Shown one piece after another: positions 16,898 to 25,535 of a stretch of DNA of 64,000 bases. The stretch lies in contig NZ_FMZV01000005.1 of the NCBI RefSeq assembly GCF_900101475.1, positions 279,489-343,488 on the forward strand. Direction: 5' to 3'. A program made the translations under genes and the position numbers. The stretch is from Ruegeria marina. GTDB taxonomy: Bacteria > Pseudomonadota > Alphaproteobacteria > Rhodobacterales > Rhodobacteraceae. Each line of letters opens with the position of its first letter. Within the stretch, counting starts at the first letter, position 1. The notes under the pieces are model-generated. The model did not search any database, was not told where the DNA came from, and saw only the letters and a program-made list of their open reading frames with translations.

Positions 16898-17671
16898 ATG
16901 AAACTCTGGTATCAAAGTTACGTGGATTACGAGAACGGGGCGGAGTATTGGGACATGCTCCAGCCGCATCTGGACGCAGTGTCGGGGCCGGAGACCCAGG
17001 TCGATATACGGGGCATCACGCCGTTCGACAGCTATGCCCACCCTCTGGTCGAATTCCGCTGCGCGCGCGAAATGATCTGCAACGCGATCCGGGCCGAGCG
17101 GGAAGGCTATGACGCCTTCATCGTCGGCCATTTCCAGGACGCGGGCCTCTACGAGGCTCGGTCGGTGGTCGATATCCCGGTGATCGGGCTGGGCGAGGCG
17201 ACGATGTTGTGGTGTTGTCAGATGGGGCAGCGGCTGGGTATCGTCACAATCAACCCGCGCTTCATCCCCTGGTTCCATCACCAGATCGGCAAGTACGGGC
17301 TGCGGGAGCGGGTGACCGGGGTACATGCGATGACATTCGAGCCGGGGCAGATCCTGGGGGCCTATGGCGATGCCGGGAAGGCCGCAGAAGTGAAGCGGCT
17401 GTTCGAGGAGCTGGGCCGGCCGCTGGTGGCGGCGGGTACAGATGTGCTGATCCCTGGCGGCGGCATCCCGATGCTCTTGTTCTCGCAGTTCCGCGATCAT
17501 CAGATCGACGGCGCGCCGGTGGTCAACGGCATCCCGATCGCGGTGAAGATGGCCGAGATGGCAGTCGGCCTGAAACGGCTGACCGGACAGGGCGTGAGCC
17601 GGGTCGGAGACTATACCAAGGCGCCCGACCACATCATCGAGGAATTCCTGACCCATCCCAAGGGGCTGTAA
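16898..17671 (+). CDS. Asp/Glu/hydantoin racemase superfamily protein without the catalytic cysteines
   Basis: A 257-residue protein with the two-domain Asp/Glu racemase fold. Hydantoin racemases and maleate isomerases use two cysteines. Here the first site reads VGHFQDAG, with His78 in place of Cys, and the second reads LIPGGGIPM, with glycine in place of Cys (about residue 188). The usual two-cysteine mechanism is therefore not possible. It may be a decarboxylase, isomerase or hydrolase of altered chemistry. GGAGG precedes the ATG. It sits between iorB and the convergent second TRAP operon. Confidence 0.8.
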   Translation: MKLWYQSYVDYENGAEYWDMLQPHLDAVSGPETQVDIRGITPFDSYAHPLVEFRCAREMICNAIRAEREGYDAFIVGHFQDAGLYEARSVVDIPVIGLGEATMLWCCQMGQRLGIVTINPRFIPWFHHQIGKYGLRERVTGVHAMTFEPGQILGAYGDAGKAAEVKRLFEELGRPLVAAGTDVLIPGGGIPMLLFSQFRDHQIDGAPVVNGIPIAVKMAEMAVGLKRLTGQGVSRVGDYTKAPDHIIEEFLTHPKGL

Positions 17672-17689
17672 GCCCCTTGGCGGGTATTC

Positions 17690-19027
17690 TCATTGTCCCA
17701 GCCCCGGCAGCCAAAGTGCGATGCCGGGGAACAGGATCAGCAGCGCCACCAGCAGCATCGAGCAGCCAATGAAGGGCAGTGCCGACACATAGATGTCGCG
17801 CATGCTGGTGCCCGGTGCCGACACGCCCTTCATCACGAAGAGCAGGAGGCCGAAGGGCGGAGTGGTGAAGCTGATCTCGAGCGCGAGCAGCACGATCACC
17901 CCGAACCAGATCAGGTCGAACCCCAGCGTCTGCGCCAGCGGAAAGAAGATCGGCACGGTCAGCAGCATCATGCTGAGCTGGTCCATGAACATGCCCAGCA
18001 CCAGCAGGATGGCGAACATGATCAAGAGCATGGTGATGGGTTCAAGCTCGAACCCGGTGGCCCAGCGGATCAGGCCGGAAGACGCGCCCGAAAAGGCCAG
18101 CAGGGCCGAGAAGGTTGCTGAACCGAAGATGATCAAGAGCGCCATGGTGGTCACTTTCAGCGCTCCCGCGACGGATTTCACGATGCCGTCCCAGGTCAGC
18201 GAGCGGTAGAGCGCGGCCAGCACGATCACGCCGAGACAGCCGAAGGCTGCGCTTTCCGATGGTGTGGCGATACCGAACATGATCACCAGGATCACGCCGA
18301 TCACGATGGATACCATCGGCAGGATATCGACGAAGAGCAGGCGTAGTTTCTCGGACCAGTTGGAGCTTTCCACCTCATAGGCGGGGGCGGCATTGGGGTC
18401 GTAGAGCGCCATGCCGAGGATCATGATCGCGTAGAAGATCGCCAGCAGAAGGCCGGGCATGATGCCGGCGATCAGCAGGTCGCCGATATCCAGTTCCGCC
18501 AGCGTCGCCAGCAGCACGGCCAGTGCCGAAGGCGGGATCAGCATCGCCAGCCCGCCGGTGCCCAGGATCGGGCCGATGGCCATATGTTTTTTGTAGCCGC
18601 GTTTCTGCATCTCGGGCACCATCAGCGAGCCCAGCAGCGCCGTCGAGCCCATCGAGGAGCCCGACAGGGTGGCAAAGGCGGTGCCGCCGGCCACGGTGAC
18701 GAAGGACAGGCGCGCGGGCAGCTTGCCCATCAGCCGGTCCACCGCGCCGAACATGCGGTTGGCCAGTCCTGTAAAGAAGAAGATCTCGCCCATCAGCAGG
18801 AACATGGGCACCGGCATCAGGTTGAAACTGGTGACCGTGGGGATCGCGTTGTTGGCCAGTTGCCCGATGCCGCGCGCCATCTGGCTGGCGATATCGCCGC
18901 GTCCGCCCATGAAATAGGCCGCCCCGATCATATTGGCCGCGAGAAAGGCCAGCGCCACCGGAATGCCGAGCGCCATGAAGAACAGGATCATGCCCAGCAG
19001 AAAGACGAGCGCTTCATACCATTCCAT
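17690..19027 (-). CDS. dctM: TRAP transporter large permease DctM family (second system)
   Basis: A 445-residue polytopic membrane protein with DctM signatures (SGSSMGSTALLGSLMVPEM, then GTGGLAMLIPPSALAVLLAT). It is the third gene of a dctP-dctQ-dctM operon on the minus strand, 27 bases after dctQ. It drives sodium-linked uptake of an organic acid. It is clearly different in sequence from the DctM at 10694-12007, so this is a separate transporter and not a recent duplicate. Confidence 0.92.
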   Translation of the reverse strand: MEWYEALVFLLGMILFFMALGIPVALAFLAANMIGAAYFMGGRGDIASQMARGIGQLANNAIPTVTSFNLMPVPMFLLMGEIFFFTGLANRMFGAVDRLMGKLPARLSFVTVAGGTAFATLSGSSMGSTALLGSLMVPEMQKRGYKKHMAIGPILGTGGLAMLIPPSALAVLLATLAELDIGDLLIAGIMPGLLLAIFYAIMILGMALYDPNAAPAYEVESSNWSEKLRLLFVDILPMVSIVIGVILVIMFGIATPSESAAFGCLGVIVLAALYRSLTWDGIVKSVAGALKVTTMALLIIFGSATFSALLAFSGASSGLIRWATGFELEPITMLLIMFAILLVLGMFMDQLSMMLLTVPIFFPLAQTLGFDLIWFGVIVLLALEISFTTPPFGLLLFVMKGVSAPGTSMRDIYVSALPFIGCSMLLVALLILFPGIALWLPGLGQ

Positions 19028-19054
19028 TGCCTGCGCCTTTTGTATTCTTGGATT

Positions 19055-19558
19055 TCATTCGTGCACGCCCGCTTCGCCGGTGTGCATGGTCTCGGGTCCG
19101 AAGACAAACCTCAGGAATTGCGCTGCCATCAGGCCGAACCCGATCGGCATGGCGCCCAGTAGCAGGTATTTCGGCATGTCGAGGCTGCGCATTTCGGCAT
19201 CGCCGAACTTCCAGGCCCGGGCCGTGGCCCCCCACGTGTACCAGACCAGCACAAGGCAGATCACGACACAGAGCGCCGAGATCATCCGGCTGTAGGGCCG
19301 CTGCATCCGGAGCGGCAGGGCCGCGCTCAAAAGCTCGATGAACACATGGCCCCGATGGCGCACCAGCCAGGGCGAGGCGGCCATCACGATATAGAGCAGG
19401 CCGAATTCGGTGAAGGTGAAGATATGGCTGGACCATGAACCGGACAGATTCAGCGTGCGGGCCAGCGCGCTGATCACGATTCCGAACATGATCCCCACCA
19501 GATAGATACCGGCCAATATGGCCAGCAGGTCGCAAATACGGTCGATCAGGCGCATCAT
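19055..19558 (-). CDS. dctQ: TRAP transporter small permease DctQ family (second system)
   Basis: A 167-residue protein with four predicted membrane segments (about residues 8-30, 48-66, 89-110 and 131-152), the normal DctQ topology. It contains the conserved SHIFTFTEFGLLYIVMAASP core and the RHRGHVFIELL loop. It completes the second TRAP system with the dctP upstream and the dctM downstream. Tandem ATGs allow a start at 19558 or 19555. Confidence 0.88.
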   Translation of the reverse strand: MMRLIDRICDLLAILAGIYLVGIMFGIVISALARTLNLSGSWSSHIFTFTEFGLLYIVMAASPWLVRHRGHVFIELLSAALPLRMQRPYSRMISALCVVICLVLVWYTWGATARAWKFGDAEMRSLDMPKYLLLGAMPIGFGLMAAQFLRFVFGPETMHTGEAGVHE

Positions 19559-19580
19559 TTCCTGGCTCTGTTTGCGGGGT

Positions 19581-19608
19581 CAGGCCGCGGTGTCAAAGCC
19601 GCGGCCTG
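19581..19608 (-). terminator. Stem-loop between dctP and dctQ of the second TRAP operon
   Basis: CAGGCCGCGG/CCGCGGCCTG (19581-19590 with 19599-19608) is a perfect 10-base stem with an 8-base loop. It occupies the same operon position as the stem at 10157-10189. It is likely a differential-expression element that protects or terminates the binding-protein mRNA. Confidence 0.65.
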
Positions 19609-19620
19609 TCTCCAGGTGTG

Positions 19621-20649
19621 TTACTCGTCCAGAGCATAGGTCTTGCGCAGGCCCTTGTAGGTCTCGGCCCCGGCGCCGCCGCCGTCAATGCGCTCGTACA
19701 TCCGCGCCCAGGCCGCATCGTCTGCCATCTTGCGATAGACTTCGCCCGCTTCGGCGGAATGGGCGACGAAGGTCATGCCGCCATCTGCCAGGGTCTTGGC
19801 ATCCGCTTCGACTTCCTTCTGGCGGTCGGCATAGGATTTGCCTTCCCACTCGATCACGACCTCTTCGATCAGTTTCTGGCTTTCCGGGGAAAGCGCGTTC
19901 CAGGCGTCGAGGTTGAAGATCACGCCGATATCTGTGTTGTAGAAAGTCGGGTCCACCCGATACTTCAGGAACTCGTTCCACTTGAGTTGGGGGATACCGA
20001 TCTCGGTCCAGGCTGCCGCGTCGACAACGCCCTTCTCCAGCGCCGAGTACACTTCGGTCGCCGGCATGGACGCGGTGGTTGCGTTCAGTTGCTCGAAGAA
20101 GGCGTGGTAGATCGGGTTGTCGCGCAGCTTGACGCCGGTGAGGTCCAGGATGCCATCGTCACGGAACTTGGGCTCGCTGTTCATGTAGATGTGGAACTTG
20201 ATGCCGCCGTCGATCCAACCCAGGTGACGGACGTTGAAGCGCTCTTGATGCGCCTTGTCCATCAGCGCCGCGCCGCCATTGGCGCGGGCCTCCATCGGGG
20301 TCACGCGCGACGCAACCATCGCGTCGATCTCGGGCACGTTGGCGCCATAGAAGCTGCCGGGCGTATGCACCATGTCGACCACGCCGTCGCGCACTGCGGC
20401 GGGCTGCTCGAACATGCCGATCGCCTCGGGTCCGCCCCGCACGTCGATCTGCACGATGCCCTTGCCGCGCTCGTTGATGTCCGCGACCATCGCGAGGAAG
20501 GTCTTGGTATAGACGAGGAATTCGGGGAAGGCATGGACCGCGCTGACCCGGTCCTCGGCTTTGGCCGCGATCGGGGTGGTGATGGCCGCGACGGCTGCTG
20601 CCGCCATAAGGTAAGTGGCTTTGCTGGAAAGCCGGCTGAAGATTCTCAT
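19621..20649 (-). CDS. dctP: TRAP transporter substrate-binding protein DctP family (second system)
   Basis: A 342-residue periplasmic binding protein with a signal peptide (cleavage after IAAKA, about residue 30). The central substrate-binding region includes GVKLRDNPIYHAFFEQLNA and the Arg-containing contact helix typical of carboxylate-binding DctP proteins. It is first in the minus-strand TRAP operon and diverges from a two-gene dehydrogenase operon. The shared gap contains two MarR-type sites. Substrate unknown, likely the acid handled by region 2. Confidence 0.92.
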   Translation of the reverse strand: MRIFSRLSSKATYLMAAAAVAAITTPIAAKAEDRVSAVHAFPEFLVYTKTFLAMVADINERGKGIVQIDVRGGPEAIGMFEQPAAVRDGVVDMVHTPGSFYGANVPEIDAMVASRVTPMEARANGGAALMDKAHQERFNVRHLGWIDGGIKFHIYMNSEPKFRDDGILDLTGVKLRDNPIYHAFFEQLNATTASMPATEVYSALEKGVVDAAAWTEIGIPQLKWNEFLKYRVDPTFYNTDIGVIFNLDAWNALSPESQKLIEEVVIEWEGKSYADRQKEVEADAKTLADGGMTFVAHSAEAGEVYRKMADDAAWARMYERIDGGGAGAETYKGLRKTYALDE

Positions 20650-20741
20650 GTCACAACTCCCTGTTGATCCGGCGGGCCATGGCCGCTTTCTTTCGAACGG
20701 TCCCTGGCCCGAGGTGTAGCTAGGTCGGTCGGTCCCGACTT

Positions 20742-20757
20742 CTATGCATTTTCATGT
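20742..20757. promoter_or_regulatory. Degenerate MarR-type site in the dctP/dehydrogenase gap
   Basis: CTATGCATTTTCATGT matches 12 of 16 bases of the reverse complement of the palindrome at 8517-8532. It lies about 100 bases upstream of the second dctP on the minus strand, in the 206-base divergent gap. Confidence 0.45.
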
Positions 20758-20799
20758 AAGACTGCCCGCATGGTGCAATGCAATAGAAATATCCTTGAT

Positions 20800-20815
20800 A
20801 TATGATTTTTCATGC
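20800..20815. promoter_or_regulatory. MarR-type palindrome upstream of the dehydrogenase operon
   Basis: ATATGATTTTTCATGC contains ATGA-TTTT-TCAT and matches 14 of 16 bases of the reverse complement of the perfect palindrome at 8517-8532. It lies about 40 bases before the ATG at 20856, so it could block that promoter. It continues into CATGCATG. Confidence 0.6.
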
Positions 20816-20855
20816 ATGTAGTCTGGCATGGTGACATCCGATACAGGAGCAGGTG

Positions 20856-21935
20856 ATGGAAATTGCGGTTCTCGGCGGCGGTAACGGATCGACTGCCGCT
20901 GCGGTTGATCTGACGGTTCAGGGGCACAACGTGCGGTTCTGGCGGCGAAATGCGCGCGCCCAGGCGGACCTGAAGGCACGGGGCAGCACGATCAACCTGA
21001 AGGATTTCGAAGGCGTTCGGCCGGTGCGCATCGGCTTGGTCACGGAAGATATCGGAGAAGTGCTTCGCGGCGCTGAACTGATCGTCTGCCCGACACCGGC
21101 AACCGCGCAAGCCGATATCGCGGCGGCGATGGCGCCGCATCTGACCGACGGGCAGGTGGTGTTCCTGCCGCCGGGCAGCTTTGGCAGCTGGTTGATGGCC
21201 GATATCGTCTACAAGGCCGGGAACCCGGCCGATGTCAGCTGGGCCGAAGCGGGCACATTGCCCTATCTGACGCGGTTGCATGGACCCGACACCATCGCCA
21301 TCACCACCCGCGCCACCCGCCTGCCGACCGGGGTCTACCCGTTGCGCAACGCGGCCCATGCCCATGCGGTGCTGGCGCGGGCCTATCCGTCGGTGGAGCC
21401 GGCGGGCGACGCGCTCTCGGGGGCATTGATGAACGCAGGCCCCATTATCCACCCGCCGCTGATCGTGATGAACGCGGGCCCGATCGAGCATTTCGATCAT
21501 TGGGACATTCACAACGAAGGCACCCAACCCGCCATTCGCCGGGTCACGACCCGGCTGGATGCCGAGCGGATGGCGGTGCGCGAGGCGCTGGGCTATGGCG
21601 CGCCGCATTTTCCGCTGGCCGATCACTACGAGACCTCGGACTGGATGTATGGCAACCTTGCCCATGACAAGCTGGTCGACAGCGGTGACTGGCGCGAGCA
21701 TCTCGTGCTGACCGAACACCGCTACATGCGCGAGGACGTGGCGGTGGGGCTGGCCTTGCTGGTATCCGTGGCGGATTGGGCCGGGGTGCCGGCGCCCACG
21801 GCCACCGGGCTGCTGGCGCTGGGCTCGGCGATCTGCGACGACGATTTCCGCCAGACGGGCCGGACGCTGGAAAACCTGCGCCTGGCCGGACTGGACCGCG
21901 CCGGTTTGCAGGTCCTGCTGCGGGATGGGGCCTGA
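20856..21935 (+). CDS. Octopine/nopaline dehydrogenase family NAD(P)-dependent oxidoreductase
   Basis: A 359-residue protein with an N-terminal Rossmann motif (AVLGGGNGSTAAAVDL) and the C-terminal helical domain of the opine dehydrogenase family (HEGTQPAIRR-like region reading HNEGTQPAIRRVTTRLDAER). Family members reversibly couple an amino acid and a 2-oxo acid, or act on related 2-hydroxy or imino acids. AGGAG lies about seven bases before the ATG at 20856. It is the first gene of a two-gene operon with a 3-hydroxyacyl-CoA dehydrogenase-like gene. The natural substrate is not predictable. Confidence 0.82.
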   Translation: MEIAVLGGGNGSTAAAVDLTVQGHNVRFWRRNARAQADLKARGSTINLKDFEGVRPVRIGLVTEDIGEVLRGAELIVCPTPATAQADIAAAMAPHLTDGQVVFLPPGSFGSWLMADIVYKAGNPADVSWAEAGTLPYLTRLHGPDTIAITTRATRLPTGVYPLRNAAHAHAVLARAYPSVEPAGDALSGALMNAGPIIHPPLIVMNAGPIEHFDHWDIHNEGTQPAIRRVTTRLDAERMAVREALGYGAPHFPLADHYETSDWMYGNLAHDKLVDSGDWREHLVLTEHRYMREDVAVGLALLVSVADWAGVPAPTATGLLALGSAICDDDFRQTGRTLENLRLAGLDRAGLQVLLRDGA

Positions 21936-21936
21936 G

Positions 21937-22920
21937 ATGGTAGAGCGGGAAACCATTGCGGCGGTCGGGGCAGGGCGCATGGGCCGCGGCATGGCGGTGG
22001 CCTTCGCCTATTCCGGCCATCCGGTCCGCCTGATCGACGCCAAGCCGCGATCGGCGCAGCAGTTCGACAGGCTCAAGACGGAAATCCTGGCTGAACTGCG
22101 TTCGATCTTCCTGCTGATGGCCGAGGTCGGGCTGATGCGGGCGGAGGAGGCCGACGGGATGCTGGCGCGCATCCATATTCACGGTCATGATGATCTGGCG
22201 CGCGCGCTGGACGGCGTCCCCTTCATCTTCGAAGGCGTGCCCGAGACGCTGGAGGCCAAGCGCGAGGTTTTTGATACCCTGTCGCGTCATGCCGACCCGG
22301 ATGCGGTCATCGCCTCGACCACCTCGACCATCCTGTCGAACGATCTGCAGGGTTTCGTCTCGCCGCCCGAACGGTTCCTGAACGCCCATTGGCTGAACCC
22401 CGCCTATCTGGTGCCGCTGGTCGAGCTATCGCCGGGCGATGCCACCGATCCGGCGGTGACGGCGCGGCTCATCGGCCTGCTCGAACGGATCGGCAAGGTG
22501 CCTGTCACCTGTGCCGCCAGCCCCGGCTATATCGTGCCGCGCATCCAGGCGCTGGCGATGAACGAGGCCGCTCGCCTGGTCGAAGAGGGCGTCGCCAGCA
22601 ACGCCGATATCGACAAGGCCACGAAATACGGGTTCGGCTTCCGTTTCGCGGTGCTGGGCCTTCTGGAGTTCATCGACTGGGGTGGTGGCGATATCCTCTA
22701 TCATGCCAGCCGCTACATGACGCGCGCCACCGGGCAGGACAGGTTCGCCGCCCCCGGGATCATCGAGACCAACATGGCCGAGGGCCGGCGCGGCCTGCGT
22801 GACGGGCAGGGCTTTCTCGACTACGACGGGCTTGATGTCGCGGCCTACCAGAAGGAACGCATCGGCGCCTTTGCCGCCATGCTGCGGCACCTCGACAAGA
22901 TGCCGGTCAAGGGCGAATGA
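21937..22920 (+). CDS. 3-hydroxyacyl-CoA dehydrogenase family NAD-binding protein
   Basis: A protein of about 327 residues with the HAD Rossmann motif VGAGRMGRGMAVAFAYSG. The mid-domain segment FLNAHWLNPAYLVPLVEL corresponds to the catalytic His region (HFxNPxxLxPLVE). A C-terminal helical domain contains DKATKYGFGFRF. It oxidises a 3-hydroxy acid or its CoA ester with NAD. The start at 21937 lies one base after the upstream stop; an alternative ATG at 21925 overlaps that gene and adds four residues. It is co-transcribed with the opine-dehydrogenase-like gene. Confidence 0.86.
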   Translation: MVERETIAAVGAGRMGRGMAVAFAYSGHPVRLIDAKPRSAQQFDRLKTEILAELRSIFLLMAEVGLMRAEEADGMLARIHIHGHDDLARALDGVPFIFEGVPETLEAKREVFDTLSRHADPDAVIASTTSTILSNDLQGFVSPPERFLNAHWLNPAYLVPLVELSPGDATDPAVTARLIGLLERIGKVPVTCAASPGYIVPRIQALAMNEAARLVEEGVASNADIDKATKYGFGFRFAVLGLLEFIDWGGGDILYHASRYMTRATGQDRFAAPGIIETNMAEGRRGLRDGQGFLDYDGLDVAAYQKERIGAFAAMLRHLDKMPVKGE

Positions 22921-22940
22921 CTGCGTGCCGCAAATCGCGC

Positions 22941-22996
22941 GCCTGCTTCTTTCTGGTCGGAAATACTCTGGGGGGTGTGGGGGGCTAGCCCCCCAC
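22941..22996 (-). terminator. Palindromic terminator with conserved tail, copy 2
   Basis: The perfect palindrome TGGGGGGCTAGCCCCCCA (22978-22995) lies just beyond the stop of the minus-strand aminotransferase gene. Read on the minus strand it is followed by AGAGTATTTCCGACCAGAA and then AGAAGCAGG, nearly the tail seen after iorB. It can terminate transcription from both convergent genes. Confidence 0.65.
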
Positions 22997-23004
22997 GTGT
23001 GTCC

Positions 23005-24096
23005 TCACGAAGTGGGTCCGATGAACCTGCGGACACTGTCCAGCAGCAGGTCGTTGTGCTCGGGCAGCGACAGCGAGAAGCGGAAGAACTCTTCCAGGCC
23101 CGTCTCGCGGGTGCGGTTGACGACGATCCCCGCATCCTCGAACAGATGCTCGACCAGCGCCTCGGTCCGGGCCGGATCGCCCTCGCGAAACCTTGCCATC
23201 AGGAAATTGGTGCGGCTCGGCACGACAACCAGCCCCAGTTGCCCAAGCGCGCCGCTCAGGCGTTCACGCTCCGACACGATCGCGTCGACGCGCGCCTGGA
23301 TGGCCTCCGGATCGGCAAGACCCGTCACCGCCCCCGCCTGCGCCATCGCATTGACCGTTCCCATGCCGCGCGCGGCATAGAGGACCGGAACCATCCATCC
23401 GGGCGCATGGCACCAGCCGACGCGGGCGCCGGCAAGGCCATAGGCCTTGGAAAACGTGCGCGTGACCACGACATTCTCGAATTGGGCGGCCAATTGGTGC
23501 ACCGCCGAGCAATAGCCTGGAGCGGCGAACTCGCCATAGGCAAGGTCGAGGACCAGCACGACCTGCGCAGGCAGATCATCTGCCAGACGGGCCAGCTCGT
23601 CCAATTCCAGCATGGTGCCGGTCGGGTTATTGGGATTGGCCAGAAACAGCAGCCGGGTGCGGTCGGTGACCGCCGCCAGCAGGGCGTCGACATCGCTGCA
23701 ATAGTCGCGCTCCCCCGCCTTGATCAGTGTTGCACCCACGCGGTTGGCGGTCAGCGCGAACTGGATATAACCGAATTCCGAGATCAGGATCTCGTCGCCG
23801 GGCCGCGCGAAACAGCGGGCGATGACGTCCAGCAACTCCTCCGACCCATTGCCGCAGACGATCTGTTCAGGATCGAGCCCATGTGCCGCCCCCAACGCAT
23901 CGCGCAGCGCGTCGCAATGCGGGCTGCCGTAGGATTGCGCGCAGGCGGCGGTCTCCTCCATCGCGGCGCGGATTGCGGGCAGGGGGGGATAGGGCAGTTC
24001 ATTGTAGCCCATGTTGACGACCGGCAGCCCCTTGGGCTGGGGCCTGCCGATGCGGCCGCGCAGGGGCATCGGGGCAAGGTAGGGTGTCGGGCGCAT
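23005..24096 (-). CDS. Class I/II PLP-dependent aminotransferase, histidinol-phosphate aminotransferase-like
   Basis: A 363-residue fold-type I aminotransferase. It has the NPNNPTG pyridoxal-phosphate contact motif (ANPNNPTGT) and the Schiff-base lysine in TFSKAYGLAGARVGW. The general layout is that of HisC, but it sits in a catabolic operon and not with his genes, so an amino/keto exchange on a pathway intermediate is more likely. It is the last gene of the long minus-strand operon, 50 bases after the FAD oxidoreductase, and ends before a strong palindromic terminator. Confidence 0.85.
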   Translation of the reverse strand: MRPTPYLAPMPLRGRIGRPQPKGLPVVNMGYNELPYPPLPAIRAAMEETAACAQSYGSPHCDALRDALGAAHGLDPEQIVCGNGSEELLDVIARCFARPGDEILISEFGYIQFALTANRVGATLIKAGERDYCSDVDALLAAVTDRTRLLFLANPNNPTGTMLELDELARLADDLPAQVVLVLDLAYGEFAAPGYCSAVHQLAAQFENVVVTRTFSKAYGLAGARVGWCHAPGWMVPVLYAARGMGTVNAMAQAGAVTGLADPEAIQARVDAIVSERERLSGALGQLGLVVVPSRTNFLMARFREGDPARTEALVEHLFEDAGIVVNRTRETGLEEFFRFSLSLPEHNDLLLDSVRRFIGPTS

Positions 24097-24146
24097 GTGA
24101 TCCTCGGCTTTGGTCGATTATGTCAGATGGTGATTTGCGGGCGGGT

Positions 24147-25535
24147 TCAAGCCTGAGCCTCGCTGTATGCTCCCGCGATCCGGCCCAGGACGACCGCGCT
24201 CAACAGGCCGTTGCCGGACAGGTAACCGCTGTCGCCGCTGCCCGACATGCCGCAGGCTGCGCCGCCGCCGGCGAAAAGGCCGGGAACCGGCTGGCCATCG
24301 GGGCGCAGGACACGGGCTTGCGCGTCGGTGCGCAAGCCGCCCTGGGTGTGAAACAGCGCGCCCGTCACGCGCACGCCGCAATAGGGCGGGGCGAGGGGCG
24401 GGGGCTGGAACGTTCTGCCAAATGTATCTGTTCCGTTTTTCGGCAGGTCGCGCAGCGTCTCGGCCAATGTGTCGGGCGGCAGGCCAAGCAGCCGGGCCAG
24501 CGCCACGGGCGTCTCCGCCTGCCGGATCGCGCCTGCGGCTTCGGCGCGGCGGAAATCCTCGAACTGGCGGGCGATGGCTGCGATACGTGCGTCGAAGATC
24601 GCAAATGCCTCGCTCCCCGGCTGGGCCATCACCGCGCGTGCGGCCTCGGAATAGCCTTGGGCTTCATCCCAGAACCGCCGGCCGTCGCGGTTGACCTGCA
24701 CCCCGCCTGACGTGATCACCGCCCAGGTGATCAGGATGCCGTGCGGGTGGGCGACGTTACCGTGCCCCTGATAGGCCCCGAGATGCCGCAGATCGGCCCC
24801 CAGCGCCTCTCCCCAGAGCACCGCCTCACCCCGGTTGCCGTCATGACCGAACCAGAGCGCCTCGCGGATTTCAGGCATGTGGCTGGCCACCAGGTGCCGG
24901 TTGCCGCCGAACCCGTTGCAGGCCAGGATCAGCCGGTCGCAGCCGATGCTTTCGCCGGTGCCGTCCGGGCCGAAGACAGTGACCCCGCGCACCCGGCCGT
25001 TCTCCATGTGCAGGACACGGGCGCGGCGGGAACAGACGATGTCGATTCCCTGCGCCTCGCAGGTCTGCCGCAGCGCGTCGATCAGTTCGGCCCCCGACCG
25101 GCTGGGCAGGCCATGCATTCGGCGCCGGCTGTGGCCGGGATAGTCGAAATCGGTGACGATCGAAAACGGCAGTCCGTGGCGCTCGGCCAGCCAGTCGATG
25201 ACCGGCCCGGCCCCGGCAGCCAGAGTTTCGACCAGCTCCGGGTCGTTCTGTCCCTTGGCCTTGGCCTGGATATCCTGCGCGAACAGTGCCGCGCTGTCCT
25301 CGATGCCCGCCGCGCGCTGCATCGACGTGCCTGGTGCCGGGATCAGCCCGGCCGAAAGCGCGGTCGAGCCGCGCGGCAGCGCATCGGCTTCGACCACCAG
25401 AACCTCCTGTCCGGCTTCCCGCGCCGCAAGGGCTGCCACCAGCCCACAGGCCCCGGCGCCGATGATCACCGTCTGGCACGCCACATCGAAGATCGCGGGC
25501 GGCGGCGCTACGCGCGGTTCACTGTCCGGGGTCAT
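24147..25535 (-). CDS. FAD-dependent oxidoreductase of the fumarate reductase/3-ketosteroid dehydrogenase family
   Basis: A 462-residue flavoprotein. It has an N-terminal dinucleotide motif (VIIGAGACGLVAALAAREAG), a second FAD contact (LILACNGFGGN) and the C-terminal FAD loop GLFAGGGAACGMSGSGDSGY ending at the GNGLLSAVVLGRIAG segment. Relatives introduce or reduce C=C bonds next to a carbonyl. It has no heme domain or signal peptide, so it is cytoplasmic. It overlaps the upstream lyase gene (25519-25535). A GTG at 25547 would add four residues. Confidence 0.83.
   Translation of the reverse strand: MTPDSEPRVAPPPAIFDVACQTVIIGAGACGLVAALAAREAGQEVLVVEADALPRGSTALSAGLIPAPGTSMQRAAGIEDSAALFAQDIQAKAKGQNDPELVETLAAGAGPVIDWLAERHGLPFSIVTDFDYPGHSRRRMHGLPSRSGAELIDALRQTCEAQGIDIVCSRRARVLHMENGRVRGVTVFGPDGTGESIGCDRLILACNGFGGNRHLVASHMPEIREALWFGHDGNRGEAVLWGEALGADLRHLGAYQGHGNVAHPHGILITWAVITSGGVQVNRDGRRFWDEAQGYSEAARAVMAQPGSEAFAIFDARIAAIARQFEDFRRAEAAGAIRQAETPVALARLLGLPPDTLAETLRDLPKNGTDTFGRTFQPPPLAPPYCGVRVTGALFHTQGGLRTDAQARVLRPDGQPVPGLFAGGGAACGMSGSGDSGYLSGNGLLSAVVLGRIAGAYSEAQA

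Noticed and set aside
20811..20818. CATGCATG palindrome as a separate operator
   Set aside because: It is short, overlaps the better MarR-type site and is expected by chance.
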